Origin: Polytrichum commune
Taxonomy: Eukaryota; Streptophyta; Polytrichopsida; Polytrichales; Polytrichaceae
Direction of reading: 5' to 3'
Assembly: GCA_950295325.1 (NCBI GenBank)
Contig: OX485803.1
Span: forward strand, 74,911,554-74,975,553
Length of the DNA stretch: 64,000 nt
A model generated the notes under the pieces. That model saw only the letters and a program-made list of their open reading frames with translations, was not told where the DNA came from and searched no databases. Positions 44,733 to 56,956 of the stretch are shown piece by piece (positions within the stretch are counted from its first letter, which is position 1; the number at the start of each line of letters is the position of its first letter). Position numbers and translations under genes: made by a program.

Positions 44733-47640
44733 TTTGAGATGCAGGCTCTCTTCCTTCGACCTTTTCGATGCTCCTCCTGTTGTGATACTGTTTTGGCTTC
44801 TTTTTTATCATCCTTCTCTTTTATAGTTGCTCCCTCGCTTTTCTTTTCAGGTTCGACTGTCGTTTTCTCCCCATTCTGTAATTTTTTTTCTTTGGTCATT
44901 GTTATTTCATACAATCAACCTTAATCTTTATGAAGGAAAATTAATCAATATTTTCGGCATAGTCTGCATTTAGCTCGGCCAAAATGTCTACTACTAGTCA
45001 TTACTTTTTCAAAATGACTATTACTGGTCATTATATCTCCAATATGACTACTGCCAGTCCTCGCATTTCTAGTCATGACTACAACTAGTCATTACGTTGT
45101 AAACCATCACTACTACTAGACATTATATTATCAAATTCCATTAATACTGTAAGAGTGTATGCGGAGGCACGTTCTAAGGAAGATTTTCTCACGTTACTAT
45201 CTCCTTGCACTGCTCCAATGATCTTTTCCAAGGTTTTTGAGTTGTCCAACCCTCTTGTTTTCACCTGTGGGGTATCTGTGCTCTCCATTCCTCCAGTATT
45301 CTCCTTCGCGGTGGATAAGTTTTCCACCCCTCCAATGTCCTTGTTCGCGGTGTCCAAGCTCTCTACCCCTCCAATGTCTTCCTTCGCAATGTCCAAACTC
45401 TCCATCTTTCCAATGTTGTCATTCACGGTTTGTATGGTCTTTATTCTTCCAATTTTTAAAGCAGCCATAATAAGTTTCATACTCTCCTCTAACCCTACCA
45501 TCCGCTTATGCAGGTCACGATCCTCATCCGCTTATGCAGGTCACGATCCTCATCCGCGTTCGAGACGCGACTTGAAGGAGAGCTAAGGTCCACTCTGGCT
45601 CCTCCTCGAGATCAGGAGGACATGTGGCTCGTGCTTGCCCTCCGTTTTGCCTCTTCCATCCGCGATTGAAGCTCTGCTTCGATCTTCGACCGGGTTGGCA
45701 TCCTCTCCAAGTCTGAACTCTGTGGTCATACATTTTTTTCCACCCTTGCATTAGTGACTCCTACATATTGATACAATGCACATAAAAAAACCTATTCATA
45801 TAGAAACTTCATAGTTCAGATGTTACTAAGTTGGTTGTAAAATCTTTTTCACTTTGGCCCACCATCGACGGCCTCTTTACTTGCGCACGATTTGTCTTCA
45901 ACCGCTCGGCCTCCTTCAACTTGCGGTCCTCCGATATTAACCGAGACAAATTTACCCAGTGATCCTGCCGAATATGTTTCGGCTTAGCTTTCCCTGCTTG
46001 CAATGCCTTCTTTAGTTGGTACCTGTGAGCCCAAAATTGATGCCCACATTGGTTGTTAACACTTGTAAAACATTACAAGTGGTGTTTTGGTGATTTATGA
46101 TTATTCACAAAAATATAAAAAGAGTGAAGCTTGAAGAAAGCTTAGTTTGAATCATTAGGCTTTTGTGAAGTGGATTTAAGTAGGAGAAGGACAAACCTTG
46201 GTAAAGTGTGGTAGGTAGAAAGCCAAGGTTAGTTAAATGTTTGAATTAAGATCCTTGTTGATCATTTGAAGGAGGAAGGCTTAGGAGATAGGATAAGAGC
46301 CTACAAAGTAGGAGGAAATTTCGAGGGCTTATCGTGAGCATTGAGGGTGCTCACCCCCTCAAACTCACTATATAATTCCTCATTCTTTCCTCACTCATCC
46401 TCTCTTTCCTTCGTGCTCCTTGGCACTCCACGTGTTATAAGTGTGGGTGCATGGGAAGCAAGATAGGAGCACGTGTGTGTGCATGGATGCAAGGTTAGGA
46501 GCCAAGGCTAGTTGGCCTTGAAGAGGGCTTGACCTCTTGTTAGTAATAGTTGGGCGTGAATGATTTACAGTTCAATTTATGGCTTTGTTTGAATACTTGG
46601 ATTTACATTGATTAGCCTTATACTTATGCGGATGTGCAAAGTCTCTTATTGGAGCATTTAGTTTTGTTGGACTTCATATGAATTTTTGAGAGCCAAAAAA
46701 CCGAGACTATGTCCAAACTTCCAAAAACTAGTGAAAAAATGTAGATTCAAAGGGAACAGCGTAGAATTGCGACCATATACTTTGTGGCAGTAGAAATATT
46801 ATTGCATATTCATGTAGAGGACTTCATTACCTATCCATGGATACCAAGAACTCATTTTTTGGACTTCATATGAATTTTTGAGAGCCAAAAAACCGAGACT
46901 ATATCCAAACTTCCAAACTTCCAAATTAAGGAGTGTAAGAAAACATAGTATAGACTTGGCTAAGTTGCGTATATTCCAACGATAGATTGGAATCATACAT
47001 TGTGTTACAAAGAGAGAAATCTCTACATGTCATTATAAACTTCTCCATTCGGGCTAGGACAAAATTAAAGGGTGGAGGCTTTTTGGTGACAGTACCGCTT
47101 GATTTTTAGCTGCCTTTTCAAAGTTACATGAAAGGCTTCTTCTCTGACTCTCCCCAGACCTCCCTCGTATTCAAACGTGTTGTCCACATGTTGCTTTATG
47201 TTTAATAACATGGAGGTCTTATGTGCGTTGTAATTGTCCTCACTAAAATCCACATCTTGTGAATGCCTCCTTAAACAACTCAACCACAACGACCGGTTTT
47301 GGCCACAGGGATTACTTTTCATGTCTACCTCTACGGTGTACTTTTTCATCCTGCGCTGCTCCCTCACAAATACCTCGTCTTGTTGTTGTTTTGATATCTT
47401 ACGCCTCCGACTCCGTTGTTCGGATGCGTAGCTCCGTAGTGTCGGATCCCTCTCAGCAATTGCGCCTTCGGATGATTGGGCATGTTGTGCACTCTGAGTT
47501 CGCAACAGTACACGCTTCGCGGTTAATATCTCCACCTCCAACTCCGCTATTTGCACTTGCAAAGGCTTTGCAGTTCCTTTGCCACCATCGCTATCGTTGT
47601 CGCCTGCAAGGTTGTCGACGTTCGAGGACCGAATGACCAA
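44733..47640 (-). pseudogene. CACTA TNP1-like (Ptta/En/Spm) gene, N-terminal part
   Basis: Pieces in - strand order: 47640-47097 (basic N-terminus, then NPCGQNRSLWLSCLRRHS and LLNIKQHVDNTFEYEG); a solo LTR at 47091-46024; 46003-45809 (KPKHIRQDHWVNLSRLISED, then NRAQVKRPSMVG, the plant transposase Ptta/En/Spm signature W-x-x-L ... N-R-x-x-x-x-x-P-x-x-x-G); 45501-45085 with a degenerate 10-11-residue repeat (DIGGVESLDTA-like); and 44914-44733 (Lys/Glu-rich, ending KVEK at the MULE target site). Excising the LTR joins QLKIKRY to QLKKALQAGKAKP in frame. The C-terminus lies at 10220-10814. TNP1-type proteins bind subterminal repeats. Introns are likely between pieces. Confidence 0.72.
46024..47091. 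mobile_element. Solo LTR, 1.07 kb, TGTGAGCCC family, inside the TNP1-like gene
   Basis: It starts TGTGAGCCCAAAATTGATGC and ends TTTTTGGTGACA, with 5-bp duplication GTACC (46019-46023 and 47092-47096). Excision restores the TNP1-like reading frame. Its 46195-46560 part is closely similar to 19015-19375 of the 1.87-kb solo LTR. A TTGGACTTCATATGAATTTT block occurs twice (46669 and 46859). Confidence 0.9.
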
Positions 47641-48345
47641 ATCATCGATGATGCGGATCGACTTGGAAACATTAGGATCTCAGTCAGCTGTGCCCAAAAT
47701 CCCAAAACAAAGCAAGTTTTAGGTGTTTCTCACGTCGTAGCAGGGCTTCCGCCACCGTCCTCGTCCTCCCAGTGCACGCCGCCGCATTGAGTTTCTCCCC
47801 TCCACACCTTCGACACCCCTGCAGAGTATTCTTAATTTTACGGGCTGCCCAGTGAGCATCGGGTACAATGAACAACCCCAGGGAAAAAAAGTTCCTCTTG
47901 ACCTCTTCATGTCTTCCTTGGTTTTTTTTGTCTTTTGATGGCGCTGCCCGAAGGCAGTCCGAAGTGGTAGGGGCAGCCCATCTCCAAAAAAAAAAAAAAA
48001 AAATTCCCCCATTTTTTCCTTCTTCTCTTCTTCTTCATTCTTCTTTGCTATTTTCACCTTGGACAACTCCGACATTGCAAGGGTGAATGAAGTTTGTAAG
48101 TGCATTCTCACCCCCTCCTTTGTCTTTATTCTTTGTGAAGCATGCATGGCCACTTGAAATTTGAGGCACACACTAGGGTTTCAACTGCTTGTAGGTGGTC
48201 CGCCTTGCATGCAACTGTGAGCGCGCAAGGTAGAGCAACGTGCATGGTTTCTCTTCAATGCAAGGTTATAGGTTGCTAGTTCTGAATGACTACATGCAAT
48301 CATCCTTCGAGTAGTACAATGGTTGATTCTAGTCATACTTGTTGC
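47641..48345. other. Upstream region of the TNP1-like gene
   Basis: There is no gene I can support. A poly-A run (about 47987-48002) and CT-rich tracts produce low-complexity frames on the - strand. This is the expected promoter side of TNP1 and lies between the divergent TNP1- and TNP2-like genes. Confidence 0.4.
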
Positions 48346-48654
48346 ACACACTAGTAGAAAATTTTGCGTCCGGATCAACAGAAAGGTGTTGGTCGCGGTT
48401 GTTACTTAGGACGCGTTGACCTGGACATGATGTAACACAATTTTGTTGATTTTTTCTGTTGATATGGTCACAAAAATATTTTTTAAAAAAAACTTATTAT
48501 ATATATATATATATATAACATTAAAAAATAAAAAATGAATAAATGTCAGATCTCCAATTCCTAACCCCTCCCAAGTAACCCTCAACATATACCTCACCTA
48601 CAAGTATAGACTACCTACCACTCACATAGGTAGCAAGGCCAAGGCCGAAGATGT

Positions 48655-48725
48655 CGGCCACGGGAATCGAACCTTGCACCTAGTGATACCCACACATGTG
48701 CCTTAACCACTAGGTCATCACATCA
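48655..48725 (-). repeat. tRNA-derived SINE-like head
   Basis: On the - strand, TGACCTAGTGGTTAAGGCAC matches a polymerase III A-box, followed after about 30 bases by GGTTCGATTCCCG, a perfect B-box. The acceptor and anticodon arms do not fold convincingly, so this is a SINE or tRNA relic rather than a working tRNA gene. Confidence 0.55.
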
Positions 48726-48804
48726 CACATGATATAAATGGAGTGTTTTAAACCTTTCTAGAATAAGGCCACTAATTTCTCTTTACTACCTACTTGATGT
48801 ATAT

Positions 48805-49490
48805 AATTACAGTATATAATTACAGTAAATATATACAGTATATAATTACATTAAATATATACAGTATATAATTACAGTAAATATATACAGTATATAATTA
48901 CAGTAAATATACAGTATATAATTACAGTAAATATATACAGTATATAATTACAGTTAATATATACAGTAAATAATTACAGTATATATACAGTATATATACA
49001 GTATATATACAGTATATAATTACAGTAAATATATACAGTATATAATTACAGTAAATATATACTGTATATAATTACAGTAAATATATACTATATATAATTA
49101 CAGTAAATATATACTGTATATAATTACAGTAAATATATACTATATATAATTACAGTAAATATATACTGTATATAATTACAGTAAATATATACTGTATATA
49201 ATTACAGTAAATATATACTGTATATATTTACTGTAAATGTATACATATTTATATATTATATATTATATACATACATGTTACATATATTATATACATATAT
49301 GTTACATATATTATATGCATATATGTTACATATATTATATATGTTACATATATTATATATATACATATATTATATATATACATATATACATACATATACA
49401 TACATACATACAGACGTATATACAGACGTATATATACATATATACATACATACATATATTATATACATATTATACATATTAATATATATA
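48805..49490. repeat. AT-rich minisatellite and TA/TACA microsatellite
   Basis: About 15 units of TATATAATTACAGTAAATA (26-30 bp period) run from 48805 to 49235. TACATATATTATA-type simple repeats then run to 49490. ORFs across it are low complexity. Confidence 0.93.
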
Positions 49491-49843
49491 TATTATTAAC
49501 TATCAACTATTATAATATTTATAATATTTAAACACCTTTGAATTCGTAATTATTTCCATACCCATACACTTACAAGTCCATAAATTGCAAAAAATTAAAA
49601 AGATTTTACAATATTCCAATAGATCCTAGAATATTCAAAAAAAGATTCAAAAAAGATTTCACATTTACTAAAATTTTGTTGATTTGGTCATTGTACTATT
49701 CTAATCAACAAAAATGTAGGCAGTAAACTGTTGATTTTTACAAAAATTCAAAAATCAGTGAAATCGGTCATTGCAGTGCCCGGATCGACAAAGATCTGTT
49801 GATTTTTTGTTGATTTGGTCATGATTTTCTAGTAGTGACATTG

Positions 49844-52800
49844 CACTACTACAAAACACGTCTTTTACAACTGGTTTTTTTAATTCCTACAAGTGAAAAA
49901 ATCCAGACTTTACTAACGTGGAAAACGACCAGTCACTCCGGACAAGCAGTAAAGGAATATCGGACAGGATGTTCCCAATGGATACGTTCCCAATGGCAGT
50001 GAAGTTGGACTAGCTCCGCGTGCTTTACTTCATAGAGTCATGTCCTATTTCACTATGTTTTGGCAATATAAGTAAGATACGACACACGTCAATATAACTC
50101 ATCGAAGAGATATAATGTCACTGCCACTAGTCATGGTCGGGTTTTTTTACTTCACTACACAGAGTAATACAAAGTAAAATACGTATACATACATTCCAAA
50201 TTACTAGTGAACCATAACAACGTGGTTGAAACAAATATGTAGCCACGTGGCTAAGATTAATTGAATTAATTTTCACACATTACTGTTTCCCGTAATCGCG
50301 GACAACAAAGCGGGAAGTCAATAACGTTGCGTAGTAAGCGTCTCTGACTGCTAATAGTAAATAAATACAACAAATGCATATTTTTTTTACTATATGTCGT
50401 GATATCTACTTCACTGAGTGGAGTAATGTTTACATCAACCAGTGATTTCTGGCCTACGTTGTGAGGTCATGTGGTTGTTGTATGTCTTTGTTATGTATTA
50501 CTAGTAGTGAAGTGTATATGACTTTGCCAAGTCATATGTTTTTAATGCAAATGATTGCGTTTACTGTATCGAGTGACATGGGGTTCACTTGACATAGTGA
50601 TATGTTCCTGGCATACACATTATATTGCCACTGGTCATACTAGACAATAACTTTGCGTAGTAAGCGTCTGTGACTAGTAGGAGTGAATAAATATGGAAAT
50701 GACATATATTTCTTACTTGACGAAGTGATATCTATTTTACTATGCAAAGTAATGTTGACAACAAACTTTGGTGTTTTCCCTACGTTGTGAGGTCATATGG
50801 TCTTCATATATCTTTAGGATTTATTACTAGTAGTTAACTTCATGTTCATTTTGCTAAGTACCATGTGTATGATGCAAATGATTGCGTTTACTACAACTAG
50901 TAATATGAGGATGACTCAACAAGGTCATATGTTTGTGGCATGCACCATATATTTCCACTTATCATATAAAATACAGTCACCTACGAAATGCAGTCACACA
51001 AACATGGTAATGATGTTAAAAAACCAAATCATATTTATACAATAGTATGTCATGAATGTTTCACAAATCGCTACTAACAATGGTAAGCACTAAACTCCAA
51101 AGGGGTCAATATCTAAAAATCAACATAGGTCTACAAATCCACTCCACACTCACGTATCCGCACACAACCTTACCCAGTCACCTGCCCAAAGAATGAAATG
51201 GCCCTTTGTTTGGCCAATTGTAACCTCCCCTTCGTGGCAAGGGGAGGTTTATCACCCCGACGCTTATCCATCAATTTTTTGTCTCCTTCTTTCTCCATTT
51301 TCTTCGAGCCCTTTTTTGATGGGCTAGACCTCAATTTCTCTGCAATGTTTATTCAACCATTTTAGCCTTACATTGATTAATGCATTGTAAACTAATATAG
51401 AGAAGGACATTAATGTTAGTTCTACCGAACATGGCCGAAAATTTTAGAATTTCCTACAGCTGGTTCTTGGTATGCACCACTTCCTACATAAATGTATATC
51501 TTTTGAAATCCATCTCTAATGTCTAAACACTCCACGGCTTTATGGCAATCACATTACTGCTTCTAGTAATATAGAACAACTATGTTACAGGCCAATAACT
51601 ATACGTAGTAAGCGTCAGTGACTACGGGTAGTAAAAAAATACGACAATGGCCATTATTGCATACTGGCTACAGTGATACTTCACCATGTGGAGTTATGTT
51701 TATATAAAAATATAACTTAGCATAAACACTTAGAATAATGCAACCCCCCTTCTTGAGAACGTAACCTTTCTGCAGCATTGCACTGGCCTCCAAAGTTAAT
51801 TTCTCGTTTTCACTCAGACGTATACGCTTTGGTTTAGGTCCCCTCTTTCACACACACACACACACACATTTTCATTCATACAAATATACACATACCTTTG
51901 TCAATGCATTTGGTGAAGGCATTAGATTATACATTCCAAACCCTAACCTTTGGATTATTTCTCATATCCACACTAACAATCTTATCATTACACTCACATA
52001 TATATTCACACACACACACACATTTTCATTCATTCAAATATACACATACCTTTGCATTTGGTGAAGACATTAGGTTACACATTTCAAACCCTAACCTTTG
52101 GATTATTTCTCATATCCACACTAACAATCTTATCATTACACTCACATATATATTCACACACACACACACACACACACATTTTCATTCATACAAATATACA
52201 CATACCTTTGTCAATGCATTTGGTGAAGACATTAGGTTACACATTCCAAACCCTAACCTTTGGATTATTTCTCATATCCACACTAACAATCTTATCATTA
52301 TACTCACATATATATTTACACACACACACACACATATTTTCATTCATACAAATATACACATATTTTTGTCAATGCATTTGGTGAAGACATTAGGTTACAC
52401 ATTCCAAACCCTAACCTTTGGATTATTTCTCATATCCATATTAACACTCTTATCATTATACTCGCACATATATTTACACACACACACACATTTCCATTCA
52501 TACAAATATATAAACATACCTTTGTCATTGGATTTGGTGAAGACATGGGATTGCATACTCCAAGTTCCTTGCTTTTGATTTATCTCTTATATCCACACTA
52601 GCACTCTCATACTCATACACACATTCTCATTTATTTCCTCACACATTTATGATAAACCCTAATATTGCAAATATTGGGTTCCACACTCTAAGTTCCTCAC
52701 TTTTGGCTTGTCTCTCATATCCATACTTACACTTGTTGAGTAACAACATTATAAGAGAGAAAAAGGTACAATGGAGAAGCCAACGACAACATACATCACC

Positions 52801-54493
52801 AAGAGGAAAAATGAATCACCACCGAAATGAAGAATGAGCACCGAAGACAAGAGGAACTCGGAGAGCCCTCAGCCACGGTTTTAGGCCCCCTTTCCACGGA
52901 TATACAAGGAAGTCGCGCAGTTATAGGGCCCCTTACCCACGGCAATGGGTCCCCAGCGGCCTAGTAAAGGAAACTTAGAACTTAGAGATAAAAGATCACT
53001 ATGTAAGTATGAAAGGTCTTATATGAGGAATATATAGGAGTATATAGGGATATTAGAAAGTATATAGGACTAGGATTACATTCCATTAGTATGAGTATAC
53101 GATATTTTGTTCAAGGACAATTATGAAAGAAGAATATTTAAGCAATTACGAGGAGTATATAAGTATTCAGGAGTATATAAGAATATGATACATTATACTA
53201 GTATGATCATTGGAATTTAAATCAATCAATATGAAGATTTGATGGATTCTCAAAAAGGATTTGGAATGTAGCCACGACAAAGATATAGTGGAATCTTAGA
53301 AAGACGAACATTAGAGTGCTAAAACGGTTATAACCGTTTATAATAGATATCATCTACCTATGTCGGAGATAGGTAATTATCTAGGAAAGTGGAGTTCACA
53401 ACTATTTTAAATATAGATTTTGGGTTAGGAAGAAAATACTATATAAAGGGAACACTTTTAGGAGACTACACCTCATTTTCAATACGACGAAGCTATCTTA
53501 AATTTGAGTGTCAAAAACACTTGAGTTCCTTTTGTATCTCTCCTCTCGGAGTACTTTTGCAATATACTATCTTTTCCACAAATATGTGTGATTTATTTCT
53601 CTCTCTCAATTGGACTTACAAGTTGTTAAGCGGTACTTGGAACTTAAGTGATTAAGCAACCGAGAGAAGAATAGACTCTTTTGAGTAAGAACTCAAAAGA
53701 TTAGTGTGTGAGGGTGAGAACAAAACGCTCAAGGATATTCGGAGAATCAATGGAACTTTGAGAGATGTTGTTATGATGAAGCAAACGTCAATTCATACAA
53801 CGTGAATGAAGGAAACAAGATTGTCTCTTAAAAGTGGAAGTTATCATTGAACTCCTCAAAAATGAATTATCCAAATATAAAATGATAGAGTGATTAAGAT
53901 TGAGTTGATAAGACTTGCATGCATATTTCAATTAAATTGAGAATAAAACTTCTTAAATATTACTAAGAAAGAGATACAATTAATTGAGAGAAACTTCTCA
54001 ATATAAACTACATATATATATTATGTGACTTATGGATGATAGTTGAACTTACTCATATTCAATTCTTTAAGTAAATTGTAAGGATAGTAACAAAGATTTT
54101 ATTGATACTAACAAAGATTGATTGATTAACTACTCACAACAATTGTTATTGAAACTTCTTACCTTTAAGATTCTTGTGAGTTGTTGGATGTTATTTTTTG
54201 TGAGTATTCTGTCTAAAACCCTGAAACACATGACAATTGGACTTAACATTCTCTCCAAGTGGACCACTTCACTACCCACAGTCATGCACGTTCTACTGGA
54301 CGTTCCCAAACACGTTTACAAGAGCGTTCCCAACTGAATTGTTGTCCCACTTCACTACTATGACTCCGCAAAGTTAATTCGGACATCAAATGAGCCCATG
54401 TGGATTTCTATAATTCCTCCAATCACTGTTTATAGTAGTAAAAGACATGTAGTGAAGTAGGTGTTGGAATAAAAGACGTGTTTTGTAGTAGTA
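49844..54493. mobile_element. Non-autonomous CACTA element, 4.65 kb
   Basis: The left end CACTACTACAAAACACGTC is mirrored by GACGTGTTTTGTAGTAGTA at the right end. The 3-bp duplication is TTG (49841-49843 and 54494-54496). Subterminal blocks resemble those of the larger element at 9170. Inside are many short GTCAT/GACTA motifs (49.9-51.7 kb), a minisatellite (51.86-52.51 kb) and AT-rich filler (52.6-54.2 kb). I see no transposase, so it depends on another element. Confidence 0.88.
51863..52510. repeat. About 155-bp minisatellite, five units
   Basis: Each unit holds a CA microsatellite, TTTTCATTCATACAAATA, GCATTTGGTGAAGACATTAG and CCAAACCCTAACCTTTGG. The array creates repetitive ORFs (51898-52578 and 52052-52384) that are not genes. 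Confidence 0.92.
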
Positions 54494-54766
54494 TTGTGTG
54501 TGATTAATCCTAGTCAGAGACTGCTTTTGTTTCCACCTGGACTCATTTTTTTGGTGACTACATTGAAGAGTTTCATAGTCGCATATGCTCTATTCAACAC
54601 CAAGACATGTCACGAGTGCAGTTGCTTTACAACCTGTGAAATGCAGCCATGATGAAACCATAGAGAATCCACAAGGAGTTTATGGGTTTGTGTGTGTTTT
54701 TCATAGGGTGAACGGGGGGAAGAAAAGCATCCAACGCCCCACACTATTGCACAAAGGAGGCTGACA

Positions 54767-55205
54767 ATGGATCCGGAATCACGACAAGCTTTATTGCAGC
54801 TGCATCTATGGGACATGGAGGAGAAGGAGGCAGATAGGCAATATCTCACAAGTTATGCATGCCCTTGCAAGAAATGCATGGGAGCAAAAGTGTTGTTACA
54901 GAAAACCATCCAGAAACATATGCGATAATATGGGCGAGATCCAAAATTCAAGAATATCAATCTTGGTATGTATGGTGGACGCCACTGATAGTTTTGTCCT
55001 TTTTAATCAATGTGTTCATGGGATGCTACTTAGTAGCTTACGATATTGCATTCCAACATGTAGGAAACGAGGAGACCCTATGTGCATGCCGCAACACATG
55101 TTGCTTTGCACTCCCTAATGTGCAGTACTCTTCCATTCAAAGAAAAAGGAAAGTCCATTACAAAGGAGGACCAACGCATGCAGATGCAAGTTATTGGAAC
55201 AGATA
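54767..55205 (+). pseudogene. CACTA TNP2-like transposase, N-terminal fragment
   Basis: The ATG at 54767 opens MDPESRQALLQLHLWDMEEK, followed by YACPCKKCMGAKVLLQKTIQ and KHMR, then a stop at 54926-54928 and YGRDPKFKNINLG beyond it. CPCxKC followed by a helix and a late His is the transposase-associated zinc motif at the start of plant TNP2 proteins. Further downstream the reading is riddled with stops. Transcribed divergently from the TNP1-like gene, it supports a single CACTA element. It is cut off by the LTR at about 55.37 kb. Confidence 0.65.
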
Positions 55206-55375
55206 GCGTCCATGGGCAATGGGGCCCATGACCAATTCCAAAGCTCACTCCCTTTAGATATTGGAATAGGAAGTGGGAGGTCAAAGTATCAACACATGCA
55301 TTCATGGGATGGGGCCTATTTGCATTGGAAGTAGCAAAGGTTGGGGATGAATTGTTGCCATTTGTGGGGCAATGG

Positions 55376-56956
55376 TATTAGCCACAAACCCCCACCCTTA
55401 TGCGTCGTAATCCGGGTGAGAGCATGCAACTCACATTCAACACTTAATACCTCCCCATCTTTTAGACTTGCTCAAGCCATTCCAACAGTACCCATAACGC
55501 ACTAGTTTATTCCATAACAACCGGTACAAACATTGAGAAAAGCCTTTTACATTCTTGGCATTCCTTTTCCACACCCCCCCATGTTAACCTCACACACAAT
55601 TTCATCTCCCTTAACCCTAAGAGCCTAATCATCACACTTTGTGGCCTAATAACCCACTAACCCCCTACACTCACCTATCTAGCTCACTATTGTTCACCTA
55701 ATAAATCACCCATCATGCACTAAGGTCTTAGCCGCTCCCAACTAACCCCCTCCTCCGACCTCAGTCTTGGAACTTGGGCTGTGAAACGACAATGTTTGTC
55801 GATCACCCAAGCCCGTCAAAGCCCGTCAATTGACCTCTCTCATTTCTCCGCTCGGCCATACCGAACTACCCTTCCCATCACAGTGGCTTCGGCCTTTCAG
55901 CCGCCTCCTTGGCCGCAGATCCTTCCTCCGCTCCTCTCAGTCTGTCGGAGTTCTCAACTCCCAGCCCCTTCCCCGAACAATTGTTCTACCTCCCCCTGCG
56001 AATGTAATCCTTAACTACCCTGGCCATCCTTTAAGGCTGAACCTGTGAGTTTATAAGCAATGTCGGCTTCCAAAGATGAGCCCAGACTCAATCCGAGGAG
56101 CTGGGATCTGAAGATTCAGTCCTCATTCGGGATTCCTTTCGGACCAGCATGAGCAACCTGCCTGATTTCCCTCCACCTAATGCTCATAGCAGCCCAAGCA
56201 ACCCCAAACAAACCACCACATCCGGGATAGCATAATTTAATTTCTTAGTTCTGCTTGGCCACTAAATCTCATGTTTTTCGTGCGGCATTCGGCATGTCTC
56301 CTCTTGGTCCATTCTGGATCCTTTAGTGGTTTCTTTTTCTTGCTCTGAACCCCGACTTCATCTGTGTAGCCAGCCGCCGAAGTGCGGCAGCCTGTCTCCG
56401 CTTTTCTCCACTTCTGACCCTATGCGGCAGTCTAAGCCTTCATCCTCGATTTGATTCCAGTTGCTAGCCAACACACCCCCACTTGCCGGCCCCCCTTTGA
56501 TTCACACCCCACTCTGCCCTTCGCCCTGTATCAGTACCCCCCCTTCTAGATACAGTTCCATCGCCATAGCTACTTTGCCGTTGTGTTGAGAGAGCCAGCG
56601 CCTCCCGAAGCTGCCTCCTCCTAATTGCTTCAAAATCTCTAGGCCCGGAAAACTCTAAGGCCGACAGTGGCCCATCTCTCAAAATGGTTACTTGCCCGTC
56701 TTAACTAAGCTAATTAAAACCCGGCTCATAAGGTTTGAACCTTACCCTTTCCGGTTCCTTTCCTTTTAACTAACTCCTCAATTTACCACATCATTTCCAA
56801 CCATCAACCTGTACTAGTCCTTAGTTCACTCTTAATCTAATTCAAACCAAACATTCACTCTTTTTATGTTTTTGTTAAATCAACTTAAATTCAAGTCCTA
56901 AGTCTTAATGACTTCTAATCCTAACACACATGTGGGCACACCAATTTGGGCTCACA
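55376..56956 (-). mobile_element. LTR of the TGTSAGCCC family abutting gypsy RT, no matching duplication
   Basis: Read on the - strand it starts TGTGAGCCCAAATTGGTG at 56956 and runs to about 55376. It is homologous along its length to 62308-63753: for example the CCCCCACCCTTATGCGTCG region near its lower end matches CCCCACCTCTATACGTCG at 62322. The right flank is gypsy RT (GTGTC...), while the left flank is CACTA TNP2 remains. The flanks share no TSD, so this is not a simple solo LTR. The lower boundary is approximate. No gene inside. Confidence 0.72.

Larger units (their letters stand above)
48349..49837. mobile_element. Small non-autonomous CACTA element, 1.5 kb
   Basis: Its ends are CACTAGTAGAAAAT and, inverted, ATTTTCTAGTAGTG, with a 3-bp duplication ACA (48346-48348 and 49838-49840). 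These are textbook CACTA termini and TSD. Near each end are repeated TTGTTGATTT and TTGGTCA phrases in inverted arrangement. There is no transposase. It contains a tRNA-like promoter sequence (48655-48725) and an AT-rich minisatellite. Confidence 0.9.
9170..55372. mobile_element. En/Spm (CACTA)-type transposon, heavily interrupted; right end not seen
   Basis: The left end is inferred at 9170, where gypsy coding stops and CACTACAAGGAGAACACG begins, a canonical CACTA terminus. Its own contents are a TNP1-like gene on the - strand (10220-10814 plus 44733-47640) and a TNP2-like N-terminal fragment on the + strand (54767-55205). Inserted in it are the giant MULE (10825-44722), a solo LTR (46024-47091) and two smaller CACTA elements (48349-49837, 49844-54493). 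At about 55.37 kb it is cut by an LTR. No matching right terminus or 3-bp duplication is visible, so the extent is a minimum and partly inference. Confidence 0.68.

Noticed and set aside
48655-48725. Functional tRNA gene on the - strand
   Set aside because: A- and B-boxes are good, but acceptor and anticodon stems do not pair convincingly.
49237-49499. Tyr/Ile-rich ORFs on both strands
   Set aside because: Translations of a TACATATA simple repeat.
51898-52578. 226-codon + strand ORF
   Set aside because: It is a translation of the 155-bp minisatellite; the same block repeats four to five times.
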